A stretch of DNA of 64,000 nt from Owenia fusiformis. Its lineage: Eukaryota > Annelida > Polychaeta > Sabellida > Oweniidae. A program made the translations under genes and the position numbers. Positions 50,001 to 56,399 of the stretch are shown here, one piece after another. The stretch covers positions 15,713,759-15,777,758 of the forward strand of contig CAIIXF020000009.1 of NCBI GenBank assembly GCA_903813345.2. The letters run 5' to 3'. Below the pieces are notes generated by a model. That model saw nothing but the letters and a program-made list of their open reading frames with translations, was not told where the DNA came from and ran no database searches. Position 1 is the stretch's first letter; each line of letters opens with the position of its first letter.

Positions 50001-52970
50001 ATACTTAGAAGTTGTGCCTGTGTGCTATGTCCTGGCAGGAAACCACTTTGAAGATTGTAAAATAAATTGTTAGAAATGAGATGATCAAAGAGTCTTTTAA
50101 AAATAATGCGCTCGGCGACTTTAGAAATACAAGACAGAAGTGTTATTGGGCGATAATTTTTCACATCTGTTTTATCTTTGTTTTTATGAATAGCTACAAT
50201 ATGACCGACCTTCCATAGTTGAGGATATTGATTCAAAGTAAACATTTTGTTAAGCAGTTTTGATAAAATAGGTGAAAGTGATGGTGCTGCCATTTTTAGC
50301 ATTCTATTACTCAACATGTCAGGGCCAGTGGCTTTATTAATATTTAAGCCGAGTAGAATGTTATAGACTTCTCTGTCATTGGTAGAGAGCAGGTCAAATG
50401 TTATATCAGTTCTTGGAATAAATGGTTCATTTCCATGATTATAATTATTATGGTATTTGTCAATAAAATGTGATAACAATAAATTTGCTTTGTCGCAACT
50501 ATCAGTGTAATTATTACCATTGGCATCGTTGAGGAGGGGTATTTTACTATTTTTTGATTTGCCTAGGAGCCTACTAATAATTGACCAGTACCCCTTACTT
50601 CCATATCTATGAGTTGTTAATTTTTGGTACAATCTTGATTCCATTGCCTCTTTTGCCTCACTTATAGCCTCATTTACCAGTTTACATTGATCTGTATATT
50701 TTTGAAGGTACATGTCATTATGAGTTTTTCTATACTTATAATGCAATTTATTTCTTTTATTAATTAATGTTTTAATGTCACTTGTGAACCATGACTTGTT
50801 AGTAGATTTTACAACAATTTCTGAGTTTGGAATGAGGTCTGTGAAAATTGCAAGTAGACTTCCAGAAAATATTTTGATAAGGTCATCAAAGTTGTTGTTA
50901 GTGTCTATTAAATGATCAAAATTTGCCGCACGGATTGCATTGTTAACTAGTTAATGTCTGCCTCATCATATTTCCATATTTTCCTTGAATACGGGCGATT
51001 TTTTTGATTACCAAGAAAGCACTCGGTGTTTATTGAACAATGGTCTGTGTTGCCAATTGGAGGAGAGACATAAGTATTTGTAATGATGTCAGGGTTATTT
51101 GAGATGAGTAAATCTATACATGATCTGCTGATGTTTGTTATACGAGTCGGTTCATCAATGAGTTGCACAAGTCCAAGTTCTTCGATACATTCAAATAAAA
51201 ATTTTCCTGTAGTGTTTTCATTATCCAAGGCCCACCATTCTTTACATCTCGCATTGAAATCTCCATTGATAAAAATTGATTCAGGGTTATTATCAAGTGC
51301 CAGATTACATGAAGCTGTAAACCGATTACAAAAATCATTTGCATCATTTTGAGACTGAGAAGGTGATCTATAATATATTGCATAAAGGTAAGATTTATAG
51401 TTAATGGTTAACTCAATCCATAAGGAATCACCCTGATCATTCATGAGGTCATATCTTACTTTAAAAGGTATGTCATCTTTAACATTTAACTTGCATCCAT
51501 CATCCATCATGAATTAATATTAAACTAAATTTAAATATACATGTATTGTTACAGGCTTGCCTTCCTGGACATGCTGTTGTTTGCTCAGAAAGAGGCTGGT
51601 CTCACCTTCACAGACATTCGGGAAGAAGTTGACACATTCATGTTTGAGGTGAGCCCAACTGTGTGCTACATGTATTATATTATTGTATGAATTCCTTCCA
51701 GTGTATGAGTTGCATTTAAAGTTTCTTTCATTTCTTTTTCTCTAAAGATTAAATTGCATTCTGATACACATCGCATCTAAAAACCTATCTGTGTTTAGTT
51801 GCTCTGATTTTCCGTCCCAATCCAGCTGATCGAGAAGGCGTTCCGTCAAAGTAACTAGTTGTGGAAGTGATAATGATAAAATTGTAAAACTCATATTTTG
51901 GTATGACATTATTGTTTACCTTGACAATATTGAGATACATAAAGGTGCCCCTGGAGTAGTTCATGTATCAGAAAATATTGATAATCATACAATTTTGAGG
52001 AAAATTAATTTATTCTTAAGTAGCTCAGAAATACATGTACATGTATGTGAGCTTGGGCTAATTTTTAAAAGGAGTGGTATCGATATGGTGAACCTTTTGA
52101 ACACACGTTTCTCTTAAACCAGTCATAAAAAATCTAAAAACACATCGTCAATTTAATGGTCATCTTTTGAATGGTAACAATATAATTTGAAAAATATATA
52201 AATACTTTCATCTATATTTTAGAAAAGACATCAAACACTTGTTTTGTTCTTGGTATCATGTTTCCAGAGTGAAATGAAACATCTTTCCGAACCTCATTGG
52301 AACAAAACGACATAAACACAACATGTTTAGGTCTCTCAATATTGTAAATGTACAAAAGGAAATTTTGGTTGATTTTAAAAAAGTATCTTGTTAATGAAAT
52401 AGAAGGTTTATCTTGAATTTTATCTATTTTGGGGGGATTTTGTTTAAATTTTTTGAATACTTTTTAAAATCAACCAAAAATTCCTTTGTATAATAACATG
52501 TATAATATTGAGAGGTCTAAAAACATGTTGTATATGCTATTTTGTTCCAACAAGGTTCGGAAAGACATTTTATTTCATTCTCAAGAATTGGTAGAAAATC
52601 AGCAAAAACAATTGCACTAAAAAACAAAAAATTTAAACAAAAACAGTAATATAAAATATTTCTAAATAATTTTTGCATTAAATTGCTGTCAATCATTCAA
52701 CATTACATAAAATACCGTGTTTTTTTCCAGAATGTTTTCAATAATTGGTTTAAGAGAAAAACATTGTTGAATTCAGTTCACCATATCGATACCTATCCTT
52801 TGTCTTGCTGAGTAGCCAAAAGGTATTTTTATCTCTTTGAAAAATATTCAGTTCATGAGTGTTCCAGGGTCATGACACGACAGCAGCAGGTATGGCATGG
52901 GCCTCACATTTGATTGGTTCACATCCTGACGTACAACAAAAACTACATGACGAAATGGACAGCATATTTG
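19877..52970 (+). CDS. Cytochrome P450 family 4, 3'-incomplete, with three alternative exon 2 copies
   Basis: Exons are 19877-20036, one of (23625-23737, 27532-27641, 39978-40090), 41655-41740, 41962-42149, 43250-43319, 47774-47900, 48078-48166, 51555-51648 and 52868-52970. With one exon 2 the frame is continuous for 343 codons plus one nucleotide. Seen are an N-terminal hydrophobic anchor (residues 2-20), the hinge PGPPALPLIGNA (34-45), DFLHPWLGTGLL, helix C WHQRR (125-129), EEVDTFMFE followed by GHDTTAAG (helix I oxygen-activation motif, 309-317) and HPDVQQKL. These mark CYP4, ER-membrane monooxygenases that typically omega-hydroxylate fatty acids or related lipids. The ExxR and heme-cysteine exons are absent from the remaining 11 kb and must lie downstream. 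The substrate is unknown. Confidence 0.92.
20448..22322. other. CYP4 intron 1, unassigned part
   Basis: AT-rich. ACATGTA runs at about 20837-20858 and short open frames without recognisable similarity are present. No exon or transposon is supported. Confidence 0.45.
22323..22400 (-). repeat. tRNA-related sequence (SINE head or tRNA pseudogene)
   Basis: The minus strand has TAGCTCAGTGTTGATCA (A-box like) and GTTGGTTCGATCCCAAC, a perfect 5-bp T-arm with canonical B-box. The acceptor stem pairs poorly and the anticodon stem is weak, so a functional tRNA is unlikely. It lies in CYP4 intron 1. Confidence 0.5.
23114..23480 (+). mobile_element. Helitron-like repeat, 5' fragment
   Basis: It starts TCCCATTGAATAAAGTCCAG, followed by GATAACTCAAATACCGTTAG and AAAATGGTGGCCATTTT. 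The 3' hairpin and CTRR end are missing. It ends about 145 bp before CYP4 exon 2a. Confidence 0.55.
23625..23737 (+). CDS. CYP4 alternative exon 2a
   Basis: The acceptor is a T-rich tract ending TTTTAG and the donor is GTATTA. The exon has 113 nt and an open frame starting (D)FYEQLIEFTRTYPEG, then RLWLSDFRPW and ending NFVE. It covers the helix A to beta-1 region between the hinge and exon 3. Entry is phase 1 and exit phase 0, the same as its two paralogues downstream. Confidence 0.88.
24166..25836 (+). mobile_element. Helitron-like repeat carrying a nested Tc1/mariner-type MITE
   Basis: It starts TCCATTGAATGAAGTTCGGA after TTA and ends GATTTGCTACGC...GTTGCTAG followed by TT. The interior has AAAATGGCNGCCATTTT-type units. 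The copy is split by the element at 24263-25177. Confidence 0.6.
24263..25177. mobile_element. Tc1/mariner-type MITE, CTCCTCAAAAAAAGTTAAGG ends
   Basis: Long inverted arms (at least 200 bp, imperfect) begin CTCCTCAAAAAAAGTTAAGG, with TA/TATA on both flanks. It is inserted in a Helitron-like repeat. No transposase remains. Confidence 0.7.
26142..27351 (+). mobile_element. Helitron-like repeat (second subfamily) with nested palindromic element
   Basis: It starts TCCCACCGAATGAAGTTCGA and ends CGGTGGGATTATG...TTTTCTAG, with tandem units containing TTGATAACTCAAAT and GGATTTGGTTCAAATTTTAT-like blocks. It is interrupted by 26541-27079 and ends 180 bp before CYP4 exon 2b. Confidence 0.58.
26541..27079. 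mobile_element. Palindromic element family P, truncated copy
   Basis: It matches the right two thirds of 27970-28719, including TTCGAACAAAATAGCATATA, AAATCAACCAAACTTT and the terminus CAATACCAATCCTTTT. Confidence 0.6.
27532..27641 (+). CDS. CYP4 alternative exon 2b
   Basis: The acceptor is GATTTATAG and the donor is GTAAGT (consensus, the strongest of the three). The exon has 110 nt, one codon shorter than 2a and 2c, and encodes (G)FYSQVLDFCKVYPGGG, RLWLGPKP and ends NVIE. It is open and phase-compatible with exons 1 and 3. Confidence 0.88.
27970..28719. mobile_element. Palindromic element family P, full copy
   Basis: The ends AAAGGATTGGTATTGATATG and CCATATCGATACCCATCCTTT are inverted, and the interior is also palindromic around AAAATAGATAAAAATTAAGA. 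About 750 bp; no ORF. It starts 330 bp after CYP4 exon 2b. Confidence 0.65.
28720..29727. other. CYP4 intron region, nothing recognised
   Basis: Short open frames at 29038-29265 and 29375-29593 show no recognisable protein family. I see no further exon 2 copy here. Confidence 0.45.
29728..30050. mobile_element. MITE with AGATCTGGTCTAGTT ends
   Basis: Arms of about 85 bp at 29730-29815 and 29960-30046 are inverted (AGATCTGGTCTAGTTACTAG, TGAACTTGACAGT). The centre holds a second inverted pair around GTTATAC/GTATAAC. Confidence 0.6.
30289..33765 (-). CDS. LINE ORF2 protein: AP endonuclease and reverse transcriptase
   Basis: 1158 codons, uninterrupted. The endonuclease domain (about 25-260) has GDFN (167-170), TWTR, IDYVL (222-226) and SDHN (251-254). 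The reverse transcriptase (about 515-800) has FIDISKAFD (647-655), SGVKQGCILSP (704-714) and the catalytic YADD (747-750). The C-terminus carries a CX2C...HX4C cluster in CIMCNLNLRDTLSHRLMVC. It nicks target DNA and copies the element RNA by target-primed reverse transcription. All core residues look present, so it may be functional. Confidence 0.92.
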   Translation of the reverse strand: MVNKCHKKHRRGGHTVKKSNKAAVKFGYNNVQRLGIAKQAELNKLLTDNHYDLFALAETFFNDSNSLIHLDNEYVWREKNRKGKLGGGLGFFIHKDVVLLDDNPFDSKSDDYERLWLKLKINNELIYVCVVYFPCDGRDMVKTQELYDELEQNVASINDGYNILIMGDFNGKIPGFRNDGHHSPNGDLLKLFSEVSDLSILNCSDNCEGTITWTRNEQLSTIDYVLANDHFQQSHFVNMMIDEHKELSVGSDHNVITINSKFVPVYKPDSEATSSNDNIAYTKWNFNDQTDWGMFKSELSSEYKNWSIDGLNVEEIWNCFKVKLINVGNKAIGMKKVSKNSRDFWDSELKQLIKNRKEASRFHRIWQKSKSADPTVIKELWEIYQDLKHQVATKIKENHIKNHIRIITNNARNKSKSSKSYWKALKKFNTKSNFPIRMKDPNDPNHIICDPKEVNETLKEYWKNVGSKSKNPETLPNQASDTLNNIELDNIVSDRALSHITFDLASLSKHISGLSNGKAVGIDQIPNEFLKNGKEVLSQPILDLFNAIRMFEKIPFDWQQGIVKPLHKEGDPEVFNNYRGITITSNMYKLFSSLLENQIMDFLRENNLLGDLQGAFQKGKRLENHIFSLKGLCSLRKDKKLKSYLAFIDISKAFDVLDRDLLFLKLWEKGIQGKTWRILKSLYSNTSNKVIFGQYETDWFDSSSGVKQGCILSPTLFSIVMTDLEDSLRMSSFGLPFEDKKIPCLLYADDIVLMGQSEKELQSMLTITNNFGLKWGFQFSDKKSKIMIIGKRLDSEKVWSLGNLRLPEVNEYKYLGVMFNRSLKETAHLKYLYEKARKMKNYLSSTLTKHCNVKRIEFGSTIYNSMMAPAILHGCPIWVLPKSSLAKITSFQYGAAQAIFQIKSKPASESILGDLGWKPIAEVIEKRQIDYLNYLNFNVPTTSLPHKILQNLLKLLKVGKESYWKFASNARNILRDKGLDDVIFRNDSEWYPSFLTISQSQSIYNFHTRVAEHPSLEIYKEVKTHNRTERYLKNDLDFYGSKMKFLARSNNFCLETNYEKWGKSDGICIMCNLNLRDTLSHRLMVCPHFAKARSDFYNDVEKYVSPILSSSLLSSNIHDRLITLLGDKVFMEWGHDIFYMFDKYVKMFLATLFNPRKL
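33826..35358 (-). CDS. LINE ORF1 protein: coiled coil, SGNH-esterase-like domain, two zinc knuckles
   Basis: 510 codons. The N-terminus is Ser/Thr/Pro-rich with a basic patch (about 86-126). A probable coiled coil spans about 138-206. It is followed by an SGNH/GDSL hydrolase-like domain: block I VIGSSIIRDF (221-230, candidate Ser 224 or 225), CIRGG, block III ASND (275-278) and a C-terminal DSWGLH (Asp364, His369). Two CX2CX4HX4C zinc knuckles follow at 467-480 and 488-501. ORF1 proteins of this kind bind the element RNA and form the ribonucleoprotein; an esterase domain is known from CR1-type ORF1s. Catalytic activity is inferred only. No frame breaks. Confidence 0.85.
   Translation of the reverse strand: MATNIVSNRNGSTTDPVLSQLFGNDSFNISDSTQNTNAIQGPSQNTVIDTDVTFSPGSVQEADTLSTTPSTPLGPFTQETPSPAVTRRKTRLGTRNSKNAPKTPKSLQSNAKIKTTKAKTTRGRPSKSLLPPSPSIDRLVEVISTLTIKIEDLSTTTARLQDKIDIMETNLNAIQVTNTDLVSQLAAKTSKCKDLDEECIYLRKQLTNRKSAIDNPSKTLVIGSSIIRDFDHTKIRNTDVTCIRGGKIKDVHKEITELGKTTGPKPYNRVILQIASNDSSQNDASAESIVKDYKLMATGAKNISDEIHVSSITPRTDNKQAQEVIEAVNAELQVMCDNDNQFTYINNDTIFRLQDGSINDGYLDSWGLHLTKAGSNKLAHNMKLDTISDDITKPRQFNRPRPSPNNHNNRPQAPQNVMGISSSNDTDGWQTVCHKKHNNNSSCDNSSSTYQSSHSNAPNKKGNKPACFKCGESSHLASSCWHPHSVRCYLCNSLGHKQTKCPEFNVANSN
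35840..37235 (+). repeat. Satellite-like tandem array rich in TGACCT/AGGTCA
   Basis: About ten units of roughly 125-150 bp, with ACATGTTCTCAGAA, AAATCTGACTTTAGATTTGA, TTGACCTTCAATGACCTTCT, AAGGTCAAAAAGGTC and TTTTCAACTTGCTTCAAATT in order. Unit length varies through internal duplication of short blocks. It lies between CYP4 exons 2b and 2c, about 2.7 kb before 2c. Confidence 0.85.
37330..38050. mobile_element. Possible diverged copy of palindromic family P
   Basis: It has TATGTATCGATATGGAGAAC at the left, CAATTCTCTCCGAGAAT and GGTACGAACAAAC inside, and GGTTCCAATGAAATG near the right. The match to family P is loose, so the assignment is tentative. Confidence 0.3.
38536..39005 (+). mobile_element. 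Helitron-like repeat, 5' fragment
   Basis: It starts TTCCATCGAACGAAGTTCGG, then GTCTGTCCGTTCGTCC and GGCAATAACTCAAATACCAT, with ATGGTGGCCATTTT units. It breaks off at the GCCATTTTGAAAAAAG block with no 3' hairpin. Confidence 0.58.
39090..39190 (+). repeat. (GTCC)n tract with TTAGCTCATATGGTGAGC end
   Basis: The palindromic end AGCTCATATGGTGAGCT is followed by TTGCAATCACTCACTTGTCC and about seven GTCC units. It is related by inversion to 7515-7590 and is a short-repeat family of unknown class. Confidence 0.5.
39978..40090 (+). CDS. CYP4 alternative exon 2c
   Basis: The acceptor is AAATTTGCAG and the donor is GTTCGT (weak). The exon has 113 nt and encodes (E)FYEQLLEYTYMYAEEG, RLWMGVKPF and ends QHVE. 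It lies about 12.3 kb after exon 2b, beyond an inserted LINE and a satellite array, and 1.6 kb before constitutive exon 3. Confidence 0.86.
40361..41355. mobile_element. Inverted-repeat element with TATCAAA ends between exons 2c and 3
   Basis: The ends resemble CGTATCAAAAAAATGCAA at the left and TTGCGGTTTCTTTGATATGC at the right (inverted). A block of about 190 bp near the left (40395-40580, GAATGACATATCATTGCAAA on the minus strand) recurs inverted at 41150-41330 and, in part, at 40920-41110. TA flanks suggest a Tc1/mariner relic; no transposase. Confidence 0.5.
41655..41740 (+). CDS. CYP4 exon 3
   Basis: This 86-nt exon has acceptor TTTCCAG and donor GTATAT. It encodes PLLNSTKHMDKSAEYDFLHP and WLGTGLLT, the helix B/B' region strongly conserved in CYP4. 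It enters at phase 0, which fits the exit phase of each exon 2 copy. Confidence 0.92.
41962..42149 (+). CDS. CYP4 exon 4 (helix C)
   Basis: This 188-nt exon has acceptor TTTGCAG and donor GTGAGT. It encodes WHQRRKLLTPTFHFKIL, the helix C motif whose Arg contacts a heme propionate, followed by the D/E helix region ending ITKCALDIIC. Confidence 0.94.
42150..43249. other. CYP4 intron 4, no recognised element
   Basis: A 66-codon open frame (42489-42689) shows no family resemblance. Nothing else supported. Confidence 0.45.
43250..43319 (+). CDS. CYP4 exon 5
   Basis: This 70-nt exon has acceptor TTTACAG and donor GTAAGT. It encodes (D)TAMGKHVNAQGNPESKYVEA, the conserved CYP4 TAMG block. Confidence 0.92.
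43371..47440 (+). mobile_element. Helitron-like repeat split by a 3.2-kb insertion
   Basis: It starts TCGCACTGAATGTAGTTCGA with TGTCTGTCCATCCATCCGTC, and resumes after 46696 with TGGGCAATAACTCAAATAAC and ATGGCTGCCATTTT-type units. The 3' hairpin end is not found; the right limit is approximate. It lies in CYP4 intron 5. Confidence 0.5.
43447..46689. mobile_element. hAT-like DNA transposon relic, CAGAGACAT ends
   Basis: Inverted ends CAGAGACAT(A/G)TAAAACAG plus AGATGAGT (about 26 bp) are flanked by the exact heptamer GTTTGTC (43440-43446 and 46690-46696). CAG-type ends fit hAT, although hAT normally makes 8-bp duplications. The interior has short open frames (45786-46103 +, 44498-44737 -, 44914-45153 -) with no recognised domain, so it is non-autonomous or decayed. 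Confidence 0.65.
47774..47900 (+). CDS. CYP4 exon 6
   Basis: This 127-nt exon has acceptor ATTGCAG and donor GTACAC. It encodes MSEIVHRRQKAPWHWPDILF and a following helix ending GFTEK (F/G region). It exits in phase 0. Confidence 0.92.
48078..48166 (+). CDS. CYP4 exon 7
   Basis: This 89-nt exon has acceptor TCTTAAG and donor GTGAAT. It encodes VIQERQAEHKQYSDDISSEN and GKHKR, the charged, variable G-H loop before the FLDMLL motif. Confidence 0.88.
48476..50946 (-). pseudogene. LINE reverse transcriptase with one internal TAG
   Basis: One reading frame carries KNYRPITLLSCISKVAERII, LDISAAFDSMPHG, then TAG at 49822-49820, then SGVPQGSILGPFLFLIYIND, FIYADDTSIY and a C-terminal CQCG...H...C cluster. 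Apart from that stop, the frame is open from the linker to the terminal stop at 48476. Family resemblance is to CR1/jockey-type LINEs, different from the 30154-35673 element. Confidence 0.88.
50947..51510 (-). pseudogene. LINE endonuclease fragment
   Basis: An open frame of 187 codons with INGDFNARCKEWW and RSCIDLLISNNPD, the core of an AP-like endonuclease of the jockey/CR1 kind. The N-terminal catalytic part is absent. It ends at a TAG where a one-base shift would enter the reverse transcriptase frame. Confidence 0.85.
51555..51648 (+). CDS. CYP4 exon 8
   Basis: This 94-nt exon has acceptor TGTTACAG and donor GTGAGC. It encodes LAFLDMLLFAQKEAG and DIREEVDTFMFE, the run-up to helix I. The acceptor is only about 40 bp from the truncated end of an inserted LINE. 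Confidence 0.94.
52071..52804. mobile_element. Palindromic element family P, full copy in CYP4 intron 8
   Basis: The ends AAGGAGTGGTATCGATATGG and CCATATCGATACCTATCCTT are inverted. The interior matches 27970-28719 (GGAACAAAACGACATAAACA, TTTTAAAATCAACCAAAA). It ends 63 bp before the acceptor of exon 9. Confidence 0.65.
52868..52970 (+). CDS. CYP4 exon 9 (helix I)
   Basis: This 103-nt exon has acceptor GTTCCAG and donor GTAAGT. It encodes GHDTTAAGMAWASHLIGSHP and a following helix, with the oxygen-activation Thr pair. It is the last recognisable P450 exon in the window. Confidence 0.95.
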
Positions 52971-53260
52971 GTAAGTATAGTAAATTGTGCTGCCTTAACA
53001 CTTTTTACATTGGGTAATTTTTTGATATTTTTATGTCAACCCCAGAAATTATTTTTGCTATATATATCTTTTTTGACTGGCATTCAGTCAGTATCAGTTT
53101 TTCAGTATGGCGACACATCACATCATTTGTGTACACCTTGCCAAAATGAGACAACAATACTTTACTACTTCCTGTTATTTTTACAACGATGAGTAATTTG
53201 ATAAAATATGTTTTATTAAGTGGGATTTGTTACTTACTCGAGTTGATGCATTTCTAGTTA

Positions 53261-54322
53261 TCCCATTGAACGAAGTTCGGAGGGATATAGGGAACGCCTC
53301 CGTCCATTCGTCCATCCATCTGTCCGTCAGGGCAATAACTCAAATACCGTTGGCCCAATTTTGTTCATATTTTGTACACATATACCCAATGGGAGTAGAA
53401 GTTCTGCTTGAAAACCAGTTTTCAAAATGGTCGCTCATTTAAAAATGGCCGCCATTTTAGTGCTGATTTTACAGTAATTTAGGTACTGCATATAAAACTG
53501 TAATAGCAATATGTTTTAAATGTTAAAAAGTTATATAGGACATTGATTAAGCTAGAAATGTAAATACAGAAGAAATACATGGCAGCCATCTTGAAAAATG
53601 GCAGCCTTTGCACGTCATTTTACGATTTTTACTGTAAGTCAAAAAGTAGTGGAGCGATTTTGTTCATATTTGGTATGTGAATACTTTAAGCATGGCCCAA
53701 TGTCTAATGACATTTTGGGTAGTAGGTGGCCATTTTGAAAAATTGCCGCCATTTTTACGTGTGTTATTTTACATTTTTTACTATAACTCAAAAAGTAGTA
53801 GAGCGATTTTGTTTATATTTTATATGTGAATACTATAAGCATGGCACACTGTCTAATGACACTTTGGGTAGTAGGCGGCCATTTTGAAAAATGCCATTTT
53901 TTACTATAACTTGAAAAGTAGTGGAGCGATTTTGTTCATATTTGATATGTGAATATTTATGAGCCTTGCACACTGTCTCATGACACTTCGCGTAGTAGAT
54001 GGCCATTTTAAAAAATGGCTGTCATTTTTTATTTTTTACTATAACTTGAAAAGTATTGGAGTGATTTTGTTCATATTTGATATGTGAATACTTTAAGCAT
54101 GGCACATTGTCTAATAAAACTTTGGGGAGTTTTTGAAAAAAAAATTTGAAAAATGGCCACCATTTTTATGCGTGTTAATTTTTTTGTTCATATTTGATAT
54201 GTGAATACTCGTAAGGATTGCATGCTGTCTTATGAAATTTTGGGTAGTAAGTGGCCATTTTAAAATGCCAGCCATTTCTGTTCGATGGGATTCGCTACGC
54301 TTTGGCGCTGCCGTTGTTCTGG
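53261..54322 (+). mobile_element. Helitron-like repeat, complete copy
   Basis: It starts TCCCATTGAACGAAGTTCGG after TTA. Next come GTCCATTCGTCCATCCATCT, GGGCAATAACTCAAATACCG and five or six tandem units of about 130 bp (TTTTGTTCATATTTGATATG, CACACTGTCTAATGACACTT). The 3' end is TTCGATGGGATTCGCTACGC, a CGC-TTTG-GCG hairpin and a terminal CTGG before TT. This is the best-preserved copy. Confidence 0.68.
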
Positions 54323-54639
54323 TTGTAATAGCACCTAATGTCTGACATTTTGAAATGTTAATTCCTTGTTTTGCTTAATATATCTTTTATTGACTCGATA
54401 ACCATGTCATGTAAATGACATATCAGTCACTACAGTGTACAAAAAACTACAAACTACAACTACAAATTTCAAAACTACTTTACATCAGTTTCACATGTAT
54501 GATAACAGAATATCAGTGTGGTGTATCCATAATACCTAATTATTTTCTAAGAGTGATATACAAATTTGGCTAAATGTAAGTTAACATGAGAGCTTTTACT
54601 AGACATAATAGTTTCAAACAATTTATCTGGATCTTTGCA

Positions 54640-54970
54640 CTGTTTCAGATCAGATTTTAAAGTTTCAAACAAAAGTTCTCTTAAATGAACAATTTAACAA
54701 TTTTTTGCGCTCCATCTTCAGTATTTGACAATAAAATTAAATCATCACCCCAAAGTAAATGTTTTATCTTATAACCGTCAAATTGAATTCCATACTCCTT
54801 CGGTAAATAGTCTGACAAATCATCAAGAAAGTGGTTAAATAAATAAGTACTAAGGACAGAGCTCTGATTACAATGGCATCTGTCTCAAAAGTAGAGGTAA
54901 TACCATCTTTGAGTTTGAGGCAAGCTTTGGATTTTTTATACATACTTGAAATAATTTTGAAAATATTTTA
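54640..54970 (-). pseudogene. LINE reverse transcriptase relic (WGDD)
   Basis: Minus-strand conceptual reading in shifting frames gives KSKACLKLKDGITSTFETDA, FNHFLDDLSDYLPKEYG and KHLLWGDDLILLSNTEDG, i.e. the region before and over the RT catalytic box with YADD changed to WGDD. Stops and frameshifts are present. Confidence 0.65.
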
Positions 54971-55000
54971 ATTTGGTGATATACCTACTTTGCATAGTTA

Positions 55001-56395
55001 TCCCACTGAACGAAGTTCGAGGGGGATATAGAAAAGCCGTTCGTCCATTTGTCCGTCCATCCGTTTGTGTGTCCGGGCAATGAATCAAATACCAGTTGAT
55101 GGATTTTATTCAAATTTTATAGGCTTATGCCCTATGGGGGTAGGACCTCTGCTTGAGAAGGAATTTTCAATATGGCCACTTAATTCAAAATGGAGGCCAT
55201 TCTTCAGAAAAAATATAATCTCTGATAACTCAAATACAAGTGGATAGATTTGGTCCAAATTTTATATGCTGCTGCCTGGGTACAAAGGAGCCTTGCTCAA
55301 GAAAACATTTTCAAGATGGCGGAAATAATGTAAAATGGCAGTCATTTTTCATAAAAAATGGTTTAATAACTCAAATCAAATACTGATTGACAGATTTCAT
55401 TCAAATTTCATAGGCTTATGCCTTATTGGTGTAGGACCTCTGCTTGGAAAGAATTTTCAATATGGCCGCTTAATTCAAAATGGTGGCCATTTTTTGGAAA
55501 AAATATAATCTTTGATAACTTAAATACTAGTGGATGGATTTGGTTCAAATTTTATATGTTGTTGCCTGGGTACAAAGGGTACAGTCATATTTCAAAATAA
55601 AGGCCATTTTTCGTAAAAAATGTAATCTTTGATGACTCAAATACCATAGAAAGGGATTTTCAAGATGGCAGCTATATTTCAAAATGGCCACCATTTTTCA
55701 TAAAAGAACGTAACCTTTGATAACTCAAATACCCGTTGACGGATTTGGTTCAAATTGTATATGCTGATGCCTAGAGACAAAGAAGTTCTGCTCAAGAAGA
55801 CATTTTCAAGATGGCCACTGAATTTCAAAATGGCCGCCATTTTTTGTAAAAAACGTAATCATTGATAACTCAAACACCAGTGGATGGATTTGGTTCCAAT
55901 TTTATATGCTGATGTTTAGGGAAAAAGGAGATCTGCTTCAGAAGAATTTCAAAGGCGTCAGCTGAATTTCAAAATGGCTGCCATTTTTCATAAAAAAGGT
56001 AATGTTTGATAACTCAAACACCATTGGACGGATTTACTTCAAATTTTATATACTGATGCCTAGAGATAAAGGATCTCTGCTTGAGAAGAAATTTTCAAGG
56101 TAGCTACTATTAAGTGAAATCTCCGCCATTTTTCGTTAAACATGTAATCCTTGATAACTCAAGTACCAGTTGACGGATTTGGATTAAATTGTATGCTGAT
56201 GCCTTGAGACATAGGAGCTCTGCTAAAGAAGAAATCTAAAGACGACAGCTGAATTTCAAAATGGCAACCATGTTTCATGAAAACATAATCTTTGATAAAT
56301 CAAATACCAGTGGATGGATTTGTCTCAAATTTTATATGGCCGCTATTTATCAAAACATGTTTTGTTCGGTGGGATTTGCTCATACAACATACTGG
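55001..56395 (+). mobile_element. Helitron-like repeat (second subfamily), complete copy inside a LINE relic
   Basis: It starts TCCCACTGAACGAAGTTCGA after TTA and ends TTCGGTGGGATTTGCTC...ACTGG before TT. Tandem units of about 200-230 bp carry TTTGATAACTCAAATACCAG, GATTTGGTTCAAATTTTATA and ATGGCCGCCATTTTT. RT pieces of the same strand and order lie on both sides. Confidence 0.65.
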
Positions 56396-56399
56396 TTTC

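Larger units (their letters stand above)
48285..51515 (-). mobile_element. 5'-truncated, damaged LINE in CYP4 intron 7
   Basis: Antisense to CYP4. Endonuclease fragment, linker, reverse transcriptase and C-terminal region are in order, with an A-rich tail at about 48285-48325. It has lost ORF1 and the front of the endonuclease. One frameshift lies near 50947 and one in-frame TAG at 49820-49822. Its truncated end is about 40 bp from the acceptor of exon 8. Confidence 0.85.
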
